From Sphingomonas adhaesiva (GTDB lineage Bacteria; Pseudomonadota; Alphaproteobacteria; Sphingomonadales; Sphingomonadaceae), in assembly GCF_036946125.1 (NCBI RefSeq), contig NZ_JAQIJT010000002.1, positions 1,734,001 through 1,798,000 on the forward strand: a stretch of DNA of 64,000 bases. Reading direction: 5' to 3'. A model generated the notes under the pieces. It was not told the origin of the DNA. It ran no database searches and saw nothing but the letters and a program-made list of their open reading frames with translations. The number at the start of each line of letters is the position of its first letter. Position 1 is the stretch's first letter. Positions 1 to 8,902 of the stretch are shown in pieces. A program made the translations under genes and the position numbers.

Positions 1-1094
1 CGCGTAAGGGCGTAGATGGAATTGAACTGATCGGTGTAGGTCTCCCCGAAATACGATCCTTCGAGGACGAAGTTCAGCTTCGGACTGACGCGCCACTGCA
101 TCGCACCGCTGAGCGATTTCTGCTCGCGTCGTCCGTTGTTGGTGCCGTAGGCGGCGCGGAACGGCGCGACCAGCCGGTCGCGCTGATCCTCGGGCAGGCT
201 CAGCCGGATCGTGCAGGTATCGCAGCCGAGCAGGAAGGGCGACTCGCTGTTGTTCGCCGCTTCGGCGTAATTCTGCTTCGCGTAGGCACCGTTCAGCAGG
301 AACCCGATCTCGCCGATGCCGGTATCCATGCGGTTCGCCACCAGCAGGCTGGCCGAGGGGCTCCACAATTTGCCCTGTTCCGCATATTGGTCGCGCACGC
401 TGCCGGCGATCGTCCATCCCTTGCGCAGTTCGAGCGGCCGGCGCAGTTCGACGTTCACCGAGCCGCCGACGCCGCCCTCGATCTGGTCGGCGGTCCGGGT
501 CTTGTACACCTCGATCGACTTCACGAGTTCGGCGGGAACGCTCTCCAGGGCGAGCGTGCGTCCCTCGCCGCCGGGCAGCGGCGCGGTCGCGCCCTCGACC
601 CCGTTGACGGTCGTCTGAACCCCGGCGAGGCCCCGGATGGTGAACCCGTTGCCGCGCCCCTGGCTGCGGGTCACGGCGACGCCGGTCACGCGCGCCATCG
701 CGTCGACGACGTTGTTGTCGGGCAGCTTGCCCGCATCCTCGGCGGTTACGACATCGACGATCTGACGCGCCCGGCGCTTGCGGTCGATCGAGTCCTTCAC
801 GCTCTGGCGCAGCCCGGTGACGATGATGTCGCCGCCGGCGACGGTCGGCGACCCTTCGATCCGGGTGTCGCGCGTGCCCGCGGCCTTGGCGGCGCGAAGG
901 CGGCGCCGCTCGGCCCGGCGCGCCTCGCGCGCAGCCTTGCGGATCGCGGCCCGTTCCGCCCGGGTGGGTTTCGCCGGCGCCTGCGCGGCCGCTTCCTGAG
1001 GTGCGGCGAAGCTCGTCGTGGGCACCGTCGCCATCACCAGAGCGGCCATCGCCGTTCCGAGCATCATCTTCCCGTGATCGGTGGTCGCGCCCAT
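1..1094 (-). CDS. TonB-dependent receptor, N-terminal part (cut by left edge)
   Basis: Outer-membrane receptor for TonB/ExbBD-driven uptake of a large ligand. The visible 364 codons give a signal peptide (hydrophobic stretch about residues 9-30, ending near SFAAP), then a charged Ala/Arg/Lys-rich linker. A plug domain follows with a typical start (VVTAEDAGKLPDNNV), an IRGL motif and a VEVYKT-like segment, and the first barrel strands run to the edge. A normal length would be about 900-1000 residues, so roughly two thirds lie outside. The ATG at 1094 is the only sensible start before the signal sequence. Operator site 1 lies 25-44 bases upstream. In context the ligand is probably a glycopeptide or oligosaccharide from arabinosylated plant glycoprotein; this is inferred from neighbours, not from the receptor sequence. 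Confidence 0.93.
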   Translation of the reverse strand, partial: MGATTDHGKMMLGTAMAALVMATVPTTSFAAPQEAAAQAPAKPTRAERAAIRKAAREARRAERRRLRAAKAAGTRDTRIEGSPTVAGGDIIVTGLRQSVKDSIDRKRRARQIVDVVTAEDAGKLPDNNVVDAMARVTGVAVTRSQGRGNGFTIRGLAGVQTTVNGVEGATAPLPGGEGRTLALESVPAELVKSIEVYKTRTADQIEGGVGGSVNVELRRPLELRKGWTIAGSVRDQYAEQGKLWSPSASLLVANRMDTGIGEIGFLLNGAYAKQNYAEAANNSESPFLLGCDTCTIRLSLPEDQRDRLVAPFRAAYGTNNGRREQKSLSGAMQWRVSPKLNFVLEGSYFGETYTDQFNSIYALT

Positions 1095-1118
1095 CTTCAC
1101 CCCTCCCTATGGACTGTT

Positions 1119-1138
1119 CTTATATCGTATACTATAAG
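1119..1138. promoter_or_regulatory. Operator site 1 (GntR/FadR-type palindrome)
   Basis: The site reads CTTATATCGTATACTATAAG: arms CTTATA and TATAAG, with GTATAC at 1127-1132. It is very AT-rich against a GC-rich background and starts 25 bases upstream of the receptor start codon. It shares the core TATCGTATA with four other sites (2331, 10848, 14191, 20947). The GT-N2-AC centre fits the operator type of FadR-subfamily GntR regulators. Binding itself is inferred. Confidence 0.8.
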
Positions 1139-1252
1139 ACTTTCGCCTCGCTGTCAACCGGAGGCAGGGTGAAATTGCGGAATGCGGCAGGAGGCCATTG
1201 TTTGGGGATCGTCATGACGCCCGACCGACCCTTACCTTCGGCGCCGGAACAG

Positions 1253-1376
1253 CCGCCCCGGCACCGTGGGACCCTCGCAAAAGTCTCCACCGTGCTCCTG
1301 CCTGCGCAGGAGCACGGCGTGGGCGCGGCGCTGCTGCATCCACTTTGCAAAGGTCCTGCTCAAGGGCGGGGAACAG
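1253..1376. repeat. Mosaic repeat family, copy A (short form)
   Basis: This lies in the 1139-1532 gap, where I see no gene. It contains a perfect palindrome (GCTCCTGCCTGCGCAGGAGC) flanked by CCACCGTG and ACGGCGTGGG, bordered by CGCAAAAGTC and TTTGCAAAGGTCC. The same blocks recur near 37045, 46992, 58748 and 63225. This copy lacks the roughly 53-base central module found in the copies at 37045, 46992 and 58748. The open frames crossing it are repeat artefacts. Confidence 0.75.
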
Positions 1377-1532
1377 AAAGAGGCTTTCACATAGGTCCCG
1401 CACCGTCGGGAAACCATCGAGCGACGCAACGAAGCCGGTCGTCGCTCGCGGCGTTCGGGCACCGCAATCCGTTTCCTGCGACCGCAACGGCGCAGGGCGG
1501 CTCCGCCGATCGCGCGCGTCGCCGCGACTGCG

Positions 1533-2300
1533 TCAGGAATCGAGTAGCGAGACTTCGGTGTCGACCAGCGCCAGTGCGATCAGGTCGACCATCGCCGCCT
1601 CAGCACCCTGCGGGTCGGCGCGCTCGATGGCGTCGAACAGCGTGCGGTGGTCCGGCACGGGATCGCGCGGCAGCGCGCGCTTGCGCTGCTTGTAGATCGT
1701 GGTCCAGGCGATCGCGGCCATGATCGAGCTGGCGAGCGCGATGATGAGGTCGTTGCGCGTCGCCTCCAGCATCGTCATGTGGAACTGCTGGTCCGCCATC
1801 CGGCCGCGTCCGTCGGCCAGCCCGTGCTCCGCCATCGTGGCCAGCGCCGCCCGCATCGCCTCGACATCCACCGCAGATCGCCGCGATGCCGCCAGCCGCG
1901 CCGCCGCGGGCTCGACCATCATCCGCATCTCGAACAGGTCGTGGATGAACTTGGCGCTGGGCTCGGCCTGGAACTGCCACGCCAGCAGGTCCGGATCGAG
2001 CAGGCTTCAGTGACGCCGCGCGCACACCCGGGTTCCCGTCTTCGGCCTGCTCTCGACCAGGCCCTTGGCGATCAGTACGCGGAATGCCTCGCGCAGGACC
2101 GATCGGGAAATGCCGATGCTCGCGGCGAAGTCGATCTCACTCGGGAAGACGTAGCCGGGGGCGAGTTCGCCCGACAGGATCTGCACCCCGATCTGCTGCG
2201 CCAGCGAGCCTTCGTCCCGCGCCCGTTCGCCCGGTCGAATGAGCGTACCCAGCCGTGTGAAGCCGCGCGCGTCGAAGCCTGTCCCCATCGCGCGGATCAT
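1533..2300 (-). pseudogene. FadR-subfamily GntR regulator with an in-frame TGA
   Basis: Transcriptional regulator: an N-terminal winged HTH (about residues 20-90, with SLAQQIGVQILSGELAPGY, SEIDFAASIGISRSVLREAF and KGLVESRPKTGTRV) followed by an FCD ligand-binding domain (MMVEPAAARLA, QQFHMTMLEA, DHRTLFDAI). The reading frame is continuous, but codon 2007-2009 is TGA, in the hinge R-R-H-stop-S-L-L-D-P-D. Relatives have Trp at this place (W-N-L-L-D-P), so a single TGG-to-TGA change explains it. The whole length, about 255 codons, is normal for the family. The gene may be inactive, read through at low level, or carry a sequence error. The start at 2300 is tentative; 2288 is possible. It sits divergently from the 2411 gene with operator site 2 between them, the usual place for a local repressor. 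Confidence 0.85.
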
Positions 2301-2330
2301 ACAAAATCCCAAATCGAAAGTCCAATGTCC

Positions 2331-2348
2331 ATATATCGTATAAGGTAT
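2331..2348. promoter_or_regulatory. Operator site 2 in the divergent intergenic region
   Basis: The site reads ATATATCGTATAAGGTAT, sharing TATCGTATA with the other four sites but with a less symmetrical right half. It lies 31-48 bases before the GntR start (2300) and 63-80 bases before the 2411 start, so one site could control both directions. Confidence 0.7.
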
Positions 2349-2410
2349 GTTGTTACTGTTTATTCTTTGTCGTAGCTTCCGGGCAACGATATCGTTCCGG
2401 AGTTGCCTAT

Positions 2411-5140
2411 ATGCGTCGTCCTTTGTTGCTGGGAGTGTTGCTGGCCGGCGTAACGCTGGCGGGCGCCGCCCCGATGGCACCGATATCGGCGGCACGCGTC
2501 GCACCCACCCCGACAACGATCTTCGCGCTGGGCGGCGTCACGGTGGCGCTTCGCCCCGACACGCAGACGCTCGCGCGTCTCTCCCCCAAGGCCGAACCCG
2601 CGTTCAGCTTCGTGCCGACCACGCGGGAGACGGAGCGCTCCGGCGACGGCTACAACCATATCGGCGACCTGAACGTGCGCCTGCGCACGCCCGGCGGCGC
2701 GTGGCGGGATTTCGCGTCCGCGCACCGGCGCGCGCCGATCCGCCCGCTCGCCGCGACCCGCGGCACGCTCGCCGCCGCCGACATGACCGCGACGATGGGC
2801 GCGGGCTTCCCGCTGACGGTCGTGCGGCGCTGGACCGACGAGCGCGGCGCGCTGGGGCTGCGCTTCACGCTCACCAACCGCGGCACGGCGCCGGTCGAGA
2901 TCGGCGCGCTCGGGATGCCGATGGTGTTCGACAACATCATCACCGACCGCAGCCTGGACGAGGCTCATGCCCAGGCGAGCTTCGTCGATCCGTATATCGG
3001 CCGCGACGCCGGCTATCTCCAGGTCACGCGGCTGAACGGGCGCGGCCCCGCGCTGCTGGTCCTGCCCGCACGCGGCACCCCGCTGGAAGCCTATGTCCCC
3101 CTCAAGAACCCGGGCGAGGCGGGCGACGGCGCGATCTTCACCGACCGCAGCCCGCGCGGGCAGACGTCCGAGGGCTTCTACGACTGGACCGTCCACTCCG
3201 CGGGCTATGTCGAGCGCGAGTGGAAGAACGCGGGCACGCAGTGGAACACGCCCACGAGCCGGACGATCGCACCGGGACAGACGGTCGAGATCGGGGTCCG
3301 TCTGGTCCTTTCCCCCTCGATCCGCGCGATCGAGCCGACGCTGATCGCCAATGCGCGCCCGGTCGCGGTCGGCATCCCGGGCTATGTCGTGCCCACCGAC
3401 CAGGTGGCGCAGCTCTTCCTCAAGGCACCGAGCGCGCTCGCCGGGGTCGAGAGCGAGCCCGCCGGCGCGCTGACCGCCACCCGTGCGGGCGACACGAAGG
3501 GCTGGACGCGGCTGAACGTCGCGGCGCGCGGCTTCGGCCCGGCGCGGCTGACGCTGCGCTATGCCGACGGCGAACGGCAGACGGTGAGCTATTACATCAC
3601 CAAGCCGCTGGACCGCACCATGGCCGACCTCGGCCGCTTCTCCACGACGCGTCAATGGTACGAGGGCAAGGGCGACCGGTTCGGCCGCACGCCCTCCATC
3701 CTGACCTGGGACAATGAGGCGAAGAAGATCGTCGACGTCGAACCGCGCGTCTGGATCGCGGGGATGAGCGACGAGGGCGGCGGCGGGAGCTGGGTCGCGG
3801 CGACGATGAAGCAGCTCGACAACCCCGCGCCGGACGAGATCGCGAAGCTGGAACGGCTGATCGACGGCACGGTGGTCGGCAACCTCCAGGTGAAGGACGG
3901 CCCCCACGCCGGCGCCGTCAAGAAGAGCCTGTTCTATTACGCCCCCGCCAAATTCCCCGATGCGTACAAGGGCTTCCCCGCCGATGCGTGGAAATCCTGG
4001 ACCTCGTGGAACGAGAAGGACGCCGGCGATCTCGGCCGTGCGTACAATTATCCACACGTCGCGATCGGCCACTGGGTGCTGTACCGCACCGCGCGCAACC
4101 ATCCGGGGCTCGTCACCCGGCACGACTGGCGCTGGTATCTCGACCATGCCTATCGGACGACGGTCGCGATGATGCGCGACGCGCCGCATTATACCGAGTT
4201 CGGCTTGATGGAGGGCGACGTCTTCCTCGACATCCTGAAGGACCTGCAGCGCGAGGGGCTGACCGCCGAGGCGACCGAGATGGAGCGCCTGATGAAGAAG
4301 CGCGCCGACCATTGGCGCACGCTCAAATACCCCTTCGGGTCGGAGATGGCGTGGGATTCGACCGGCCAGCCGGAGGTCTACGCCTGGATGCGCTATTTCG
4401 ATTACGCGCCCCAGGCCGACGTCACCCGCGAGGTGATCCTGGGCTACGATCCGACCATCCCCTCCTGGGGCTATAACGGCAATGCGCGCCGCTACTGGGA
4501 CTTCCTCTACGGCGGCAAATATCCGCGGATCGAGCGGCAGATCCACCATTACGGGTCGGCGCTGAACGCGGTGCCGCTGTTCGACAGCTTCCGCCGCGAT
4601 CCCAACGACCTCCACCTGCTCCGCGTCGCTTATGGCGGGATGATGGGCGGGATCACCAACATCGCCGAGGACGGCGCCTCGTCGGCTGCCTTCCATGCCT
4701 GGCCCGACATGATGAAGTGGGACCCGTACAGCGGCGACTACGGCATGGGGTTCTACGGCCATGCCATCGCGGCGGGGAGCTATTTGGTCGACGATCCGAC
4801 CTTCGGCTGGATCGGTTTCGGCGGCGCGGTGACGCGGGCGCGCGATGCGGTGACGATCACGCCCGCGGACGGTGCGCGCGCACGGCTGTTCGTCGCGCCG
4901 GTTGGGCAATGGATCACGCTGGAGGCAGGCAAGATCCGCAGCGCGACCTATACCCCCGCGACCCGGCGGATCACGCTCGCGCTCGATCCGGCGACCGCGA
5001 CGACCCCGGCGGCGCGGCTGTTCGTAGAGGCGACGACCGGGGGCGCGGCGTATCAGCCGGGCACGGGCCGGGCGGAGCGCGGCGGCTGGACCATCCCGCT
5101 GCCCGGCACGGCGACCGAGGTGGTGCTGGCGCCGCGTTGA
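2411..5140 (+). CDS. Secreted glycosidase-like protein of about 909 residues (DUF5695-like)
   Basis: A signal peptide covers residues 1-26 (MRRPLLLGVLLAGVTLAGAAP). The first 350 residues look beta-rich. The second half has many Trp/Tyr/Gly-rich helices (HDWRWYLDHAYRTT, TEFGLMEGDVF, SEMAWDSTGQPEVY, RRYWDFLYGGKYPRIERQIHHYGS), as in six-hairpin (alpha/alpha)6 glycosidases. From memory it resembles proteins labelled DUF5695; I could not check this. An ATG with GGAG eight bases upstream fixes the start. It is divergent from the GntR gene and shares operator site 2. Being exported and co-regulated with arabinosidases and peptidases, it is probably a glycan-active enzyme of the locus. Substrate and catalytic residues are unknown. 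The long open frame on the opposite strand is a GC-rich shadow. Confidence 0.85.
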   Translation: MRRPLLLGVLLAGVTLAGAAPMAPISAARVAPTPTTIFALGGVTVALRPDTQTLARLSPKAEPAFSFVPTTRETERSGDGYNHIGDLNVRLRTPGGAWRDFASAHRRAPIRPLAATRGTLAAADMTATMGAGFPLTVVRRWTDERGALGLRFTLTNRGTAPVEIGALGMPMVFDNIITDRSLDEAHAQASFVDPYIGRDAGYLQVTRLNGRGPALLVLPARGTPLEAYVPLKNPGEAGDGAIFTDRSPRGQTSEGFYDWTVHSAGYVEREWKNAGTQWNTPTSRTIAPGQTVEIGVRLVLSPSIRAIEPTLIANARPVAVGIPGYVVPTDQVAQLFLKAPSALAGVESEPAGALTATRAGDTKGWTRLNVAARGFGPARLTLRYADGERQTVSYYITKPLDRTMADLGRFSTTRQWYEGKGDRFGRTPSILTWDNEAKKIVDVEPRVWIAGMSDEGGGGSWVAATMKQLDNPAPDEIAKLERLIDGTVVGNLQVKDGPHAGAVKKSLFYYAPAKFPDAYKGFPADAWKSWTSWNEKDAGDLGRAYNYPHVAIGHWVLYRTARNHPGLVTRHDWRWYLDHAYRTTVAMMRDAPHYTEFGLMEGDVFLDILKDLQREGLTAEATEMERLMKKRADHWRTLKYPFGSEMAWDSTGQPEVYAWMRYFDYAPQADVTREVILGYDPTIPSWGYNGNARRYWDFLYGGKYPRIERQIHHYGSALNAVPLFDSFRRDPNDLHLLRVAYGGMMGGITNIAEDGASSAAFHAWPDMMKWDPYSGDYGMGFYGHAIAAGSYLVDDPTFGWIGFGGAVTRARDAVTITPADGARARLFVAPVGQWITLEAGKIRSATYTPATRRITLALDPATATTPAARLFVEATTGGAAYQPGTGRAERGGWTIPLPGTATEVVLAPR

Positions 5141-5182
5141 CGGCGGCGGAAGGCAATATCTGAGCCGTCGAAGGCGTAGACG

Positions 5183-5202
5183 CCCGCGCCGTGCGGCGCG
5201 GG
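5183..5202. terminator. Hairpin between convergent genes
   Basis: An 8-bp perfect stem CCCGCGCC/GGCGCGGG with loop GTGC lies between the ends of the 2411 gene and the GH27 gene. There is no clear T-run, so it may be a weak bidirectional terminator. Confidence 0.45.
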
Positions 5203-5216
5203 CCTGCTCAGGTCGA

Positions 5217-6752
5217 TCAGCGCTTCGCCCCCTCCTGATCGGTCGTACCGGGCGCGACCACCCGCAACAGCACCGTCCCGTGCGCGGGCACGCGCAGCCG
5301 AGTCTCGTCCGCCGCCAGAGCACGCCCGCGCCACACGTCGATGATACGCCCGCCCTGCGCGGCCAGCCCCGGCGGGACGTCGGCGTCGCGATCGGCGGTG
5401 GTGCGGTTGAAGATGGCGATCGCGACATCCCCGCCGGCGAGTGGCTTGCGCCAGGTCTCGATCCCGTCGACGCTGGTTTCGCGGCGTCCCTGCACGCCGA
5501 GCGAATCCTGGTCGATCGCGATCGCGCCCCCGTTCTCCAGGATCGCGGCGTCGCTCGCGCCCGTGAGGCGCAGGTCGTGGCCCATCAACAGCGGGGCGGC
5601 CTGGATCGCCCACAAGGTGAAGTGGGTGCGATATTCGTCCGCGCTCATCCCGCCGTTGCCGACCTCCAGCATATCGGGATCGTTCCACCCGCCCGGCCCC
5701 GCGTGCGGAAACTGGGGGTTCCGGACGAAGCCGATATCGGACATGGTCTTGTAATCGTCGGTGATGTCGCCCGTCGTGCGCCACAGGTGCCCGCCGACCG
5801 AACGTCCCCAGTCGGCGACGTCGAACCGGCCATATTGGCACAGCGAATAGACGATCGGCCGCCCCGTCGCGCGCAGCGCCGCGCCCATCTGATAATAGGT
5901 GCGCTTCACGCTGTCGGCGTCGGCGTAGAACCATTCGCCCGAGCACAGGTCGTATTTGAGGAAATCCACGCCCCAGCGCGCGAAGGTGCGCGCGTCCTGC
6001 TCGACATGGCCGTAGCTCCCCTCATAGCCGGCGCAGGTCTTCGGCCCCGGCGAGGAATAGATGCCGAGCTTCAACCCGCGGGCGTGGACGTAGTCGGCCA
6101 GCGCCTTCATGTCCGGGAACTTGGCGTTGGGCCGAAGCTCCCCGTCGGAGCCGCGGGTCCCCTGCCAGCCGTCGTCGATGTTGACGTAGACGTAGCCCGC
6201 GTCGCGCAGCCCGCTCGACACCATCGCGTCCGCCATCGCGCGCACCGTCGCGTCGTCGATCTTCTCCGCGAACCTGTTCCAGCTCGACCAGCCCATCGGC
6301 GGCGTCCGCGCGAGGCCGTCGTCGGGGAGCGAGCCGAGCGCGGGGAGCGGCGGTGCGGGGCGGAAGGTGCGCGCGGCGACCTCCGCCGGGGTGCCGCGGC
6401 GGCCGTCCTGCACCACGTGCGCATACCACATATCGCCGGTCAGGCGGACGCCGCGCGGCGTGAAGCGCGCGGTCCAGCGGCGCGTCGGATGCGCATTGTC
6501 GTTCAGGTTGCGCGTGTCGAAGGTCAGCGTGTCGCCGCGCAGCCGCGGGTTCTGCATCGCGATCGGGCCGTACCAGCGCGTCGTGATCTCCCCGCGCACA
6601 CCGGCACCGTCGCGCTCGACGCGCATCATCGTGACCCCGGGGTAGGACGGCGCGCCATCGAACACCCAGCTTCCCGTGCGCGCCGGCGGCGCGGCGGCGG
6701 CGGGAAGCGCGAACAGCAACAGGCACAGCGCGGCCCATGCGCGACGGATCAT
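5217..6752 (-). CDS. GH27 family glycoside hydrolase (alpha-galactosidase or beta-L-arabinopyranosidase)
   Basis: Secreted enzyme of 511 residues. A signal peptide is at 1-21. An extra beta-rich N-terminal domain (about 25-130) precedes the GH27 barrel, which begins at TPPMGWSSWNRF (about 150). Family hallmarks are YVNIDDGW, LGIYSSPGPKTC, the nucleophile in KYDLC (Asp268), the acid/base in TTGDITDD (Asp329) and GGWNDPDML. A C-terminal beta domain ends the protein. GH27 members release terminal alpha-galactose or, in some subgroups, beta-L-arabinopyranose. In this locus alpha-galactose on serine of extensin is an attractive substrate (inference). It is the last gene of the unit that starts with the deaminase at 10826, 38 bases after the permease. 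Confidence 0.93.
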   Translation of the reverse strand: MIRRAWAALCLLLFALPAAAAPPARTGSWVFDGAPSYPGVTMMRVERDGAGVRGEITTRWYGPIAMQNPRLRGDTLTFDTRNLNDNAHPTRRWTARFTPRGVRLTGDMWYAHVVQDGRRGTPAEVAARTFRPAPPLPALGSLPDDGLARTPPMGWSSWNRFAEKIDDATVRAMADAMVSSGLRDAGYVYVNIDDGWQGTRGSDGELRPNAKFPDMKALADYVHARGLKLGIYSSPGPKTCAGYEGSYGHVEQDARTFARWGVDFLKYDLCSGEWFYADADSVKRTYYQMGAALRATGRPIVYSLCQYGRFDVADWGRSVGGHLWRTTGDITDDYKTMSDIGFVRNPQFPHAGPGGWNDPDMLEVGNGGMSADEYRTHFTLWAIQAAPLLMGHDLRLTGASDAAILENGGAIAIDQDSLGVQGRRETSVDGIETWRKPLAGGDVAIAIFNRTTADRDADVPPGLAAQGGRIIDVWRGRALAADETRLRVPAHGTVLLRVVAPGTTDQEGAKR

Positions 6753-6790
6753 GTCGGCCCTTTCGATTGGCAGTGGCGAAGGAAAAGAGG

Positions 6791-8206
6791 TCAGGCGTTG
6801 GCGGGTGCCTCGCGTTCGACGCTGCCGCGGCGACCGTAGAGGGCGTAGAGCGCCAGCCCGATGACGTTCCAGATCAGGAAGCGGGCGATCGTGGACGAGG
6901 GCAGGCTGAAGAGGAGGTAGAGGCAGCCCAGGATCGCGAGCGTCCCCACCACATAGGGCGCGGGACAGCGGAACAGCCGCGGCGCGTGGGGCGCGCGCCG
7001 GCGCAGCACCATCAGGCAGCCGCCGACCGCGATGAAGGCGAGCAACGTGCCCGCATTGGCGAGCTCGGCGATCTCGTCCAGCCGGAAGAAGCCGGCGACC
7101 GCTGCGATGGAGATGCCGGTCAGCACCGTGATGAGCGTCGGCGCGCCCGTCCGCGCGCTCACCTTCGCGAGGCGGCGCGGGAGCAGGCCGTCGCGCGCCA
7201 TGACGAAGAAGATGCGGCTCTGGCCGTACATCATGACCAGGATGACGGACGGAAGCGCCACCACCGCAGCGAGCGCGATGAGGTGCCCCGCCTGCGGCTG
7301 GCCCAGGGTGCGCAGGACGAGCGCGAGCGGCTCGGCCGAATCGGCGAGCTGGGTGAAGGGCAGCGCGCCGACCGCCGCCACCGCCACCGCCATGTAGATC
7401 GCGGTGCAGACCACCATCGAGCCCACGATCCCGATCGTCAGGTCGCGGCCCGGGTTCTTCGCCTCTTCCGCCGAGGTCGCGACCGCGTCGAAGCCGTAGA
7501 AGGCGAAGAACACGATCGCCGCCGCGGCCATTACGCCCCTTTTCTCCCCGCCGATCTCGGTCGAGGCGAAGCCGTAGGGCATGAACGGGTGGAGGTTGTC
7601 GGCGGTGAAGGCGGGCAGCGCGAAGGCGATGAAGATCGCGAGCGCGGCGAGCTTCACGACGACGAGGACGATGTTGAGGGTCGCGCTCTCGCGCGTGCCG
7701 GCGACCAGCAGCCCCATCACCGCCAGCGCGACCAGCACCGCTGGCAGGTTGACGATCCCGCCGCCGTGCGGCCCGGACAGCAGTGCCGCGGGAAGGTGGA
7801 TGCCGGCGGACTGGATCCAGCCGACGAGATAGCCGGACCAGCCGACCGCCACGGTCGAGCAGGCGAGCGAATATTCGAGGATCAGCGACCAGCCGACGAT
7901 CCAGGCGATCGTCTCCCCCAGCGCCGCGTAGCTGAAGGTATAGGCGCTGCCCGCCGCGGGGATCATCGTCGCAAGTTCGGCATAGGCGAGCGCGGCGCAG
8001 GCGCAGACCGCACCGGCGATCGCGAAGGCGAGGATTACCGCCGGCCCCGCGCGCTCCGCCCCGACGCCGGTCAGCGTGTAGATGCCGGTGCCGACGATCG
8101 CACCGACCCCCAAAGCGATCAGGTGCGGCCAGGACAGCGTCTTCGCCAATGCTGCGCCCGACGGGCGATGCAGCAGCGTATCGAGCGACTTGCGCGGTCC
8201 GAACAT
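6791..8206 (-). CDS. APC-family amino-acid permease
   Basis: Inner-membrane permease of 471 residues with about 12 hydrophobic helices. The N-terminal GVGAIVGTGIYTLTG is the classic APC helix-1 motif, and AYAELATMIPAAGSAYTFSY and FFAFYGFDAVATSAEEAKNP are typical of cationic/neutral amino-acid transporters (CAT/YfnA-like). The ATG at 8206 follows GGGGAAGGGGAG; a longer start at 8239 overlaps the regulator stop as ATGA and is the alternative. It lies in one unit with hydroxyproline epimerase and deaminase, so hydroxyproline, proline or small peptides are likely cargo; this is inference. Confidence 0.92.
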   Translation of the reverse strand: MFGPRKSLDTLLHRPSGAALAKTLSWPHLIALGVGAIVGTGIYTLTGVGAERAGPAVILAFAIAGAVCACAALAYAELATMIPAAGSAYTFSYAALGETIAWIVGWSLILEYSLACSTVAVGWSGYLVGWIQSAGIHLPAALLSGPHGGGIVNLPAVLVALAVMGLLVAGTRESATLNIVLVVVKLAALAIFIAFALPAFTADNLHPFMPYGFASTEIGGEKRGVMAAAAIVFFAFYGFDAVATSAEEAKNPGRDLTIGIVGSMVVCTAIYMAVAVAAVGALPFTQLADSAEPLALVLRTLGQPQAGHLIALAAVVALPSVILVMMYGQSRIFFVMARDGLLPRRLAKVSARTGAPTLITVLTGISIAAVAGFFRLDEIAELANAGTLLAFIAVGGCLMVLRRRAPHAPRLFRCPAPYVVGTLAILGCLYLLFSLPSSTIARFLIWNVIGLALYALYGRRGSVEREAPANA

Positions 8207-8235
8207 GGCTCCCCTTCCCCCTCGGCGCCCCCGGT

Positions 8236-8883
8236 TCATCCGGTGGCGAATTGTACCCTGAGATCGTCCAGCGTCGCGCCGATGTGCGCGGCCAGCAGCG
8301 CCTCCAGCGCCGCGCCGTCGCGCGCCAGGAACGCGTCGAGCAGCGCCCGATGCTCGCGATGCGCGCGCGATTCGCGCCCCGCCGGCTCCAGATGCGCGAT
8401 GACGTAGCGTTCGGCGAGGATCGACAGCCGCTCCACCATCTGCGTCGTCAGCAGCCGGCCGCCCGGGCGTACCAGCGCGACGTGGAACTCACGGTTGCGC
8501 ACCGCCACCTGCGGCAGGTCGGTGCTCGCGGCGCGGTCGAGCCGCTCGAACGCGTCGGTCGCGGCGGCGCGCGCGCCCTCGTCCGCCTGCGTCGCCGCAT
8601 CGGCCGCCGCGCGCGGCTCGATCGCAAGGCGGAGCGCGTAGATCTCCTCCACCTGCGATGCCGACATCGGCTGGACGAAGAAGCCGCGGTTGGCGTGGCT
8701 GGTCAGGAGCCCCTCCTGCTCCAGCCGCGCCAACGCCTCGCGCAACGGGATCTTGCTGACCCCGAGTTCCGCGGCCAGCGCATCCTGGCGGATGGGGGAG
8801 TCGGTCCCCAGCTTGCCCATGACGATCTGCTCGCGAACGATCTCGAACACGCGCTCGGAAAGCGTCCTCACGACAATGCTCAT
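8236..8883 (-). CDS. GntR-family transcriptional regulator (FCD domain)
   Basis: 215 residues. A winged HTH covers residues 1-75 (SERVFEIVREQIVMGKLG, QDALAAELGVSKIPLREALARLEQEGLL). An FCD domain follows, with NREFHVALV and an H-R-E-H-RALLDAFLARD segment that normally supplies metal- or ligand-binding His. The ATG at 8883 has GAGGAA at a good distance. It sits 20 bases after the epimerase stop and its stop meets the permease. Because it is intact while the GntR gene at 1533-2300 carries a stop, it could be the working regulator of the locus or a second, substrate-specific one. Confidence 0.93.
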   Translation of the reverse strand: MSIVVRTLSERVFEIVREQIVMGKLGTDSPIRQDALAAELGVSKIPLREALARLEQEGLLTSHANRGFFVQPMSASQVEEIYALRLAIEPRAAADAATQADEGARAAATDAFERLDRAASTDLPQVAVRNREFHVALVRPGGRLLTTQMVERLSILAERYVIAHLEPAGRESRAHREHRALLDAFLARDGAALEALLAAHIGATLDDLRVQFATG

Positions 8884-8902
8884 GCTGGGTTCCTCGTTGC
8901 GG

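Noticed and set aside
1253..1376. Palindromic repeats as a CRISPR array
   Set aside because: Units are dispersed over the window, differ in length and have no regular spacers or cas genes.
2360..5428. Long open frame of over 1000 codons antisense to the 2411 gene
   Set aside because: GC-rich third positions leave long antisense frames open. The product is low-complexity Arg/Ala/Gly-rich, with no motifs and no ribosome site, while the plus-strand product has a signal peptide and structured domains.
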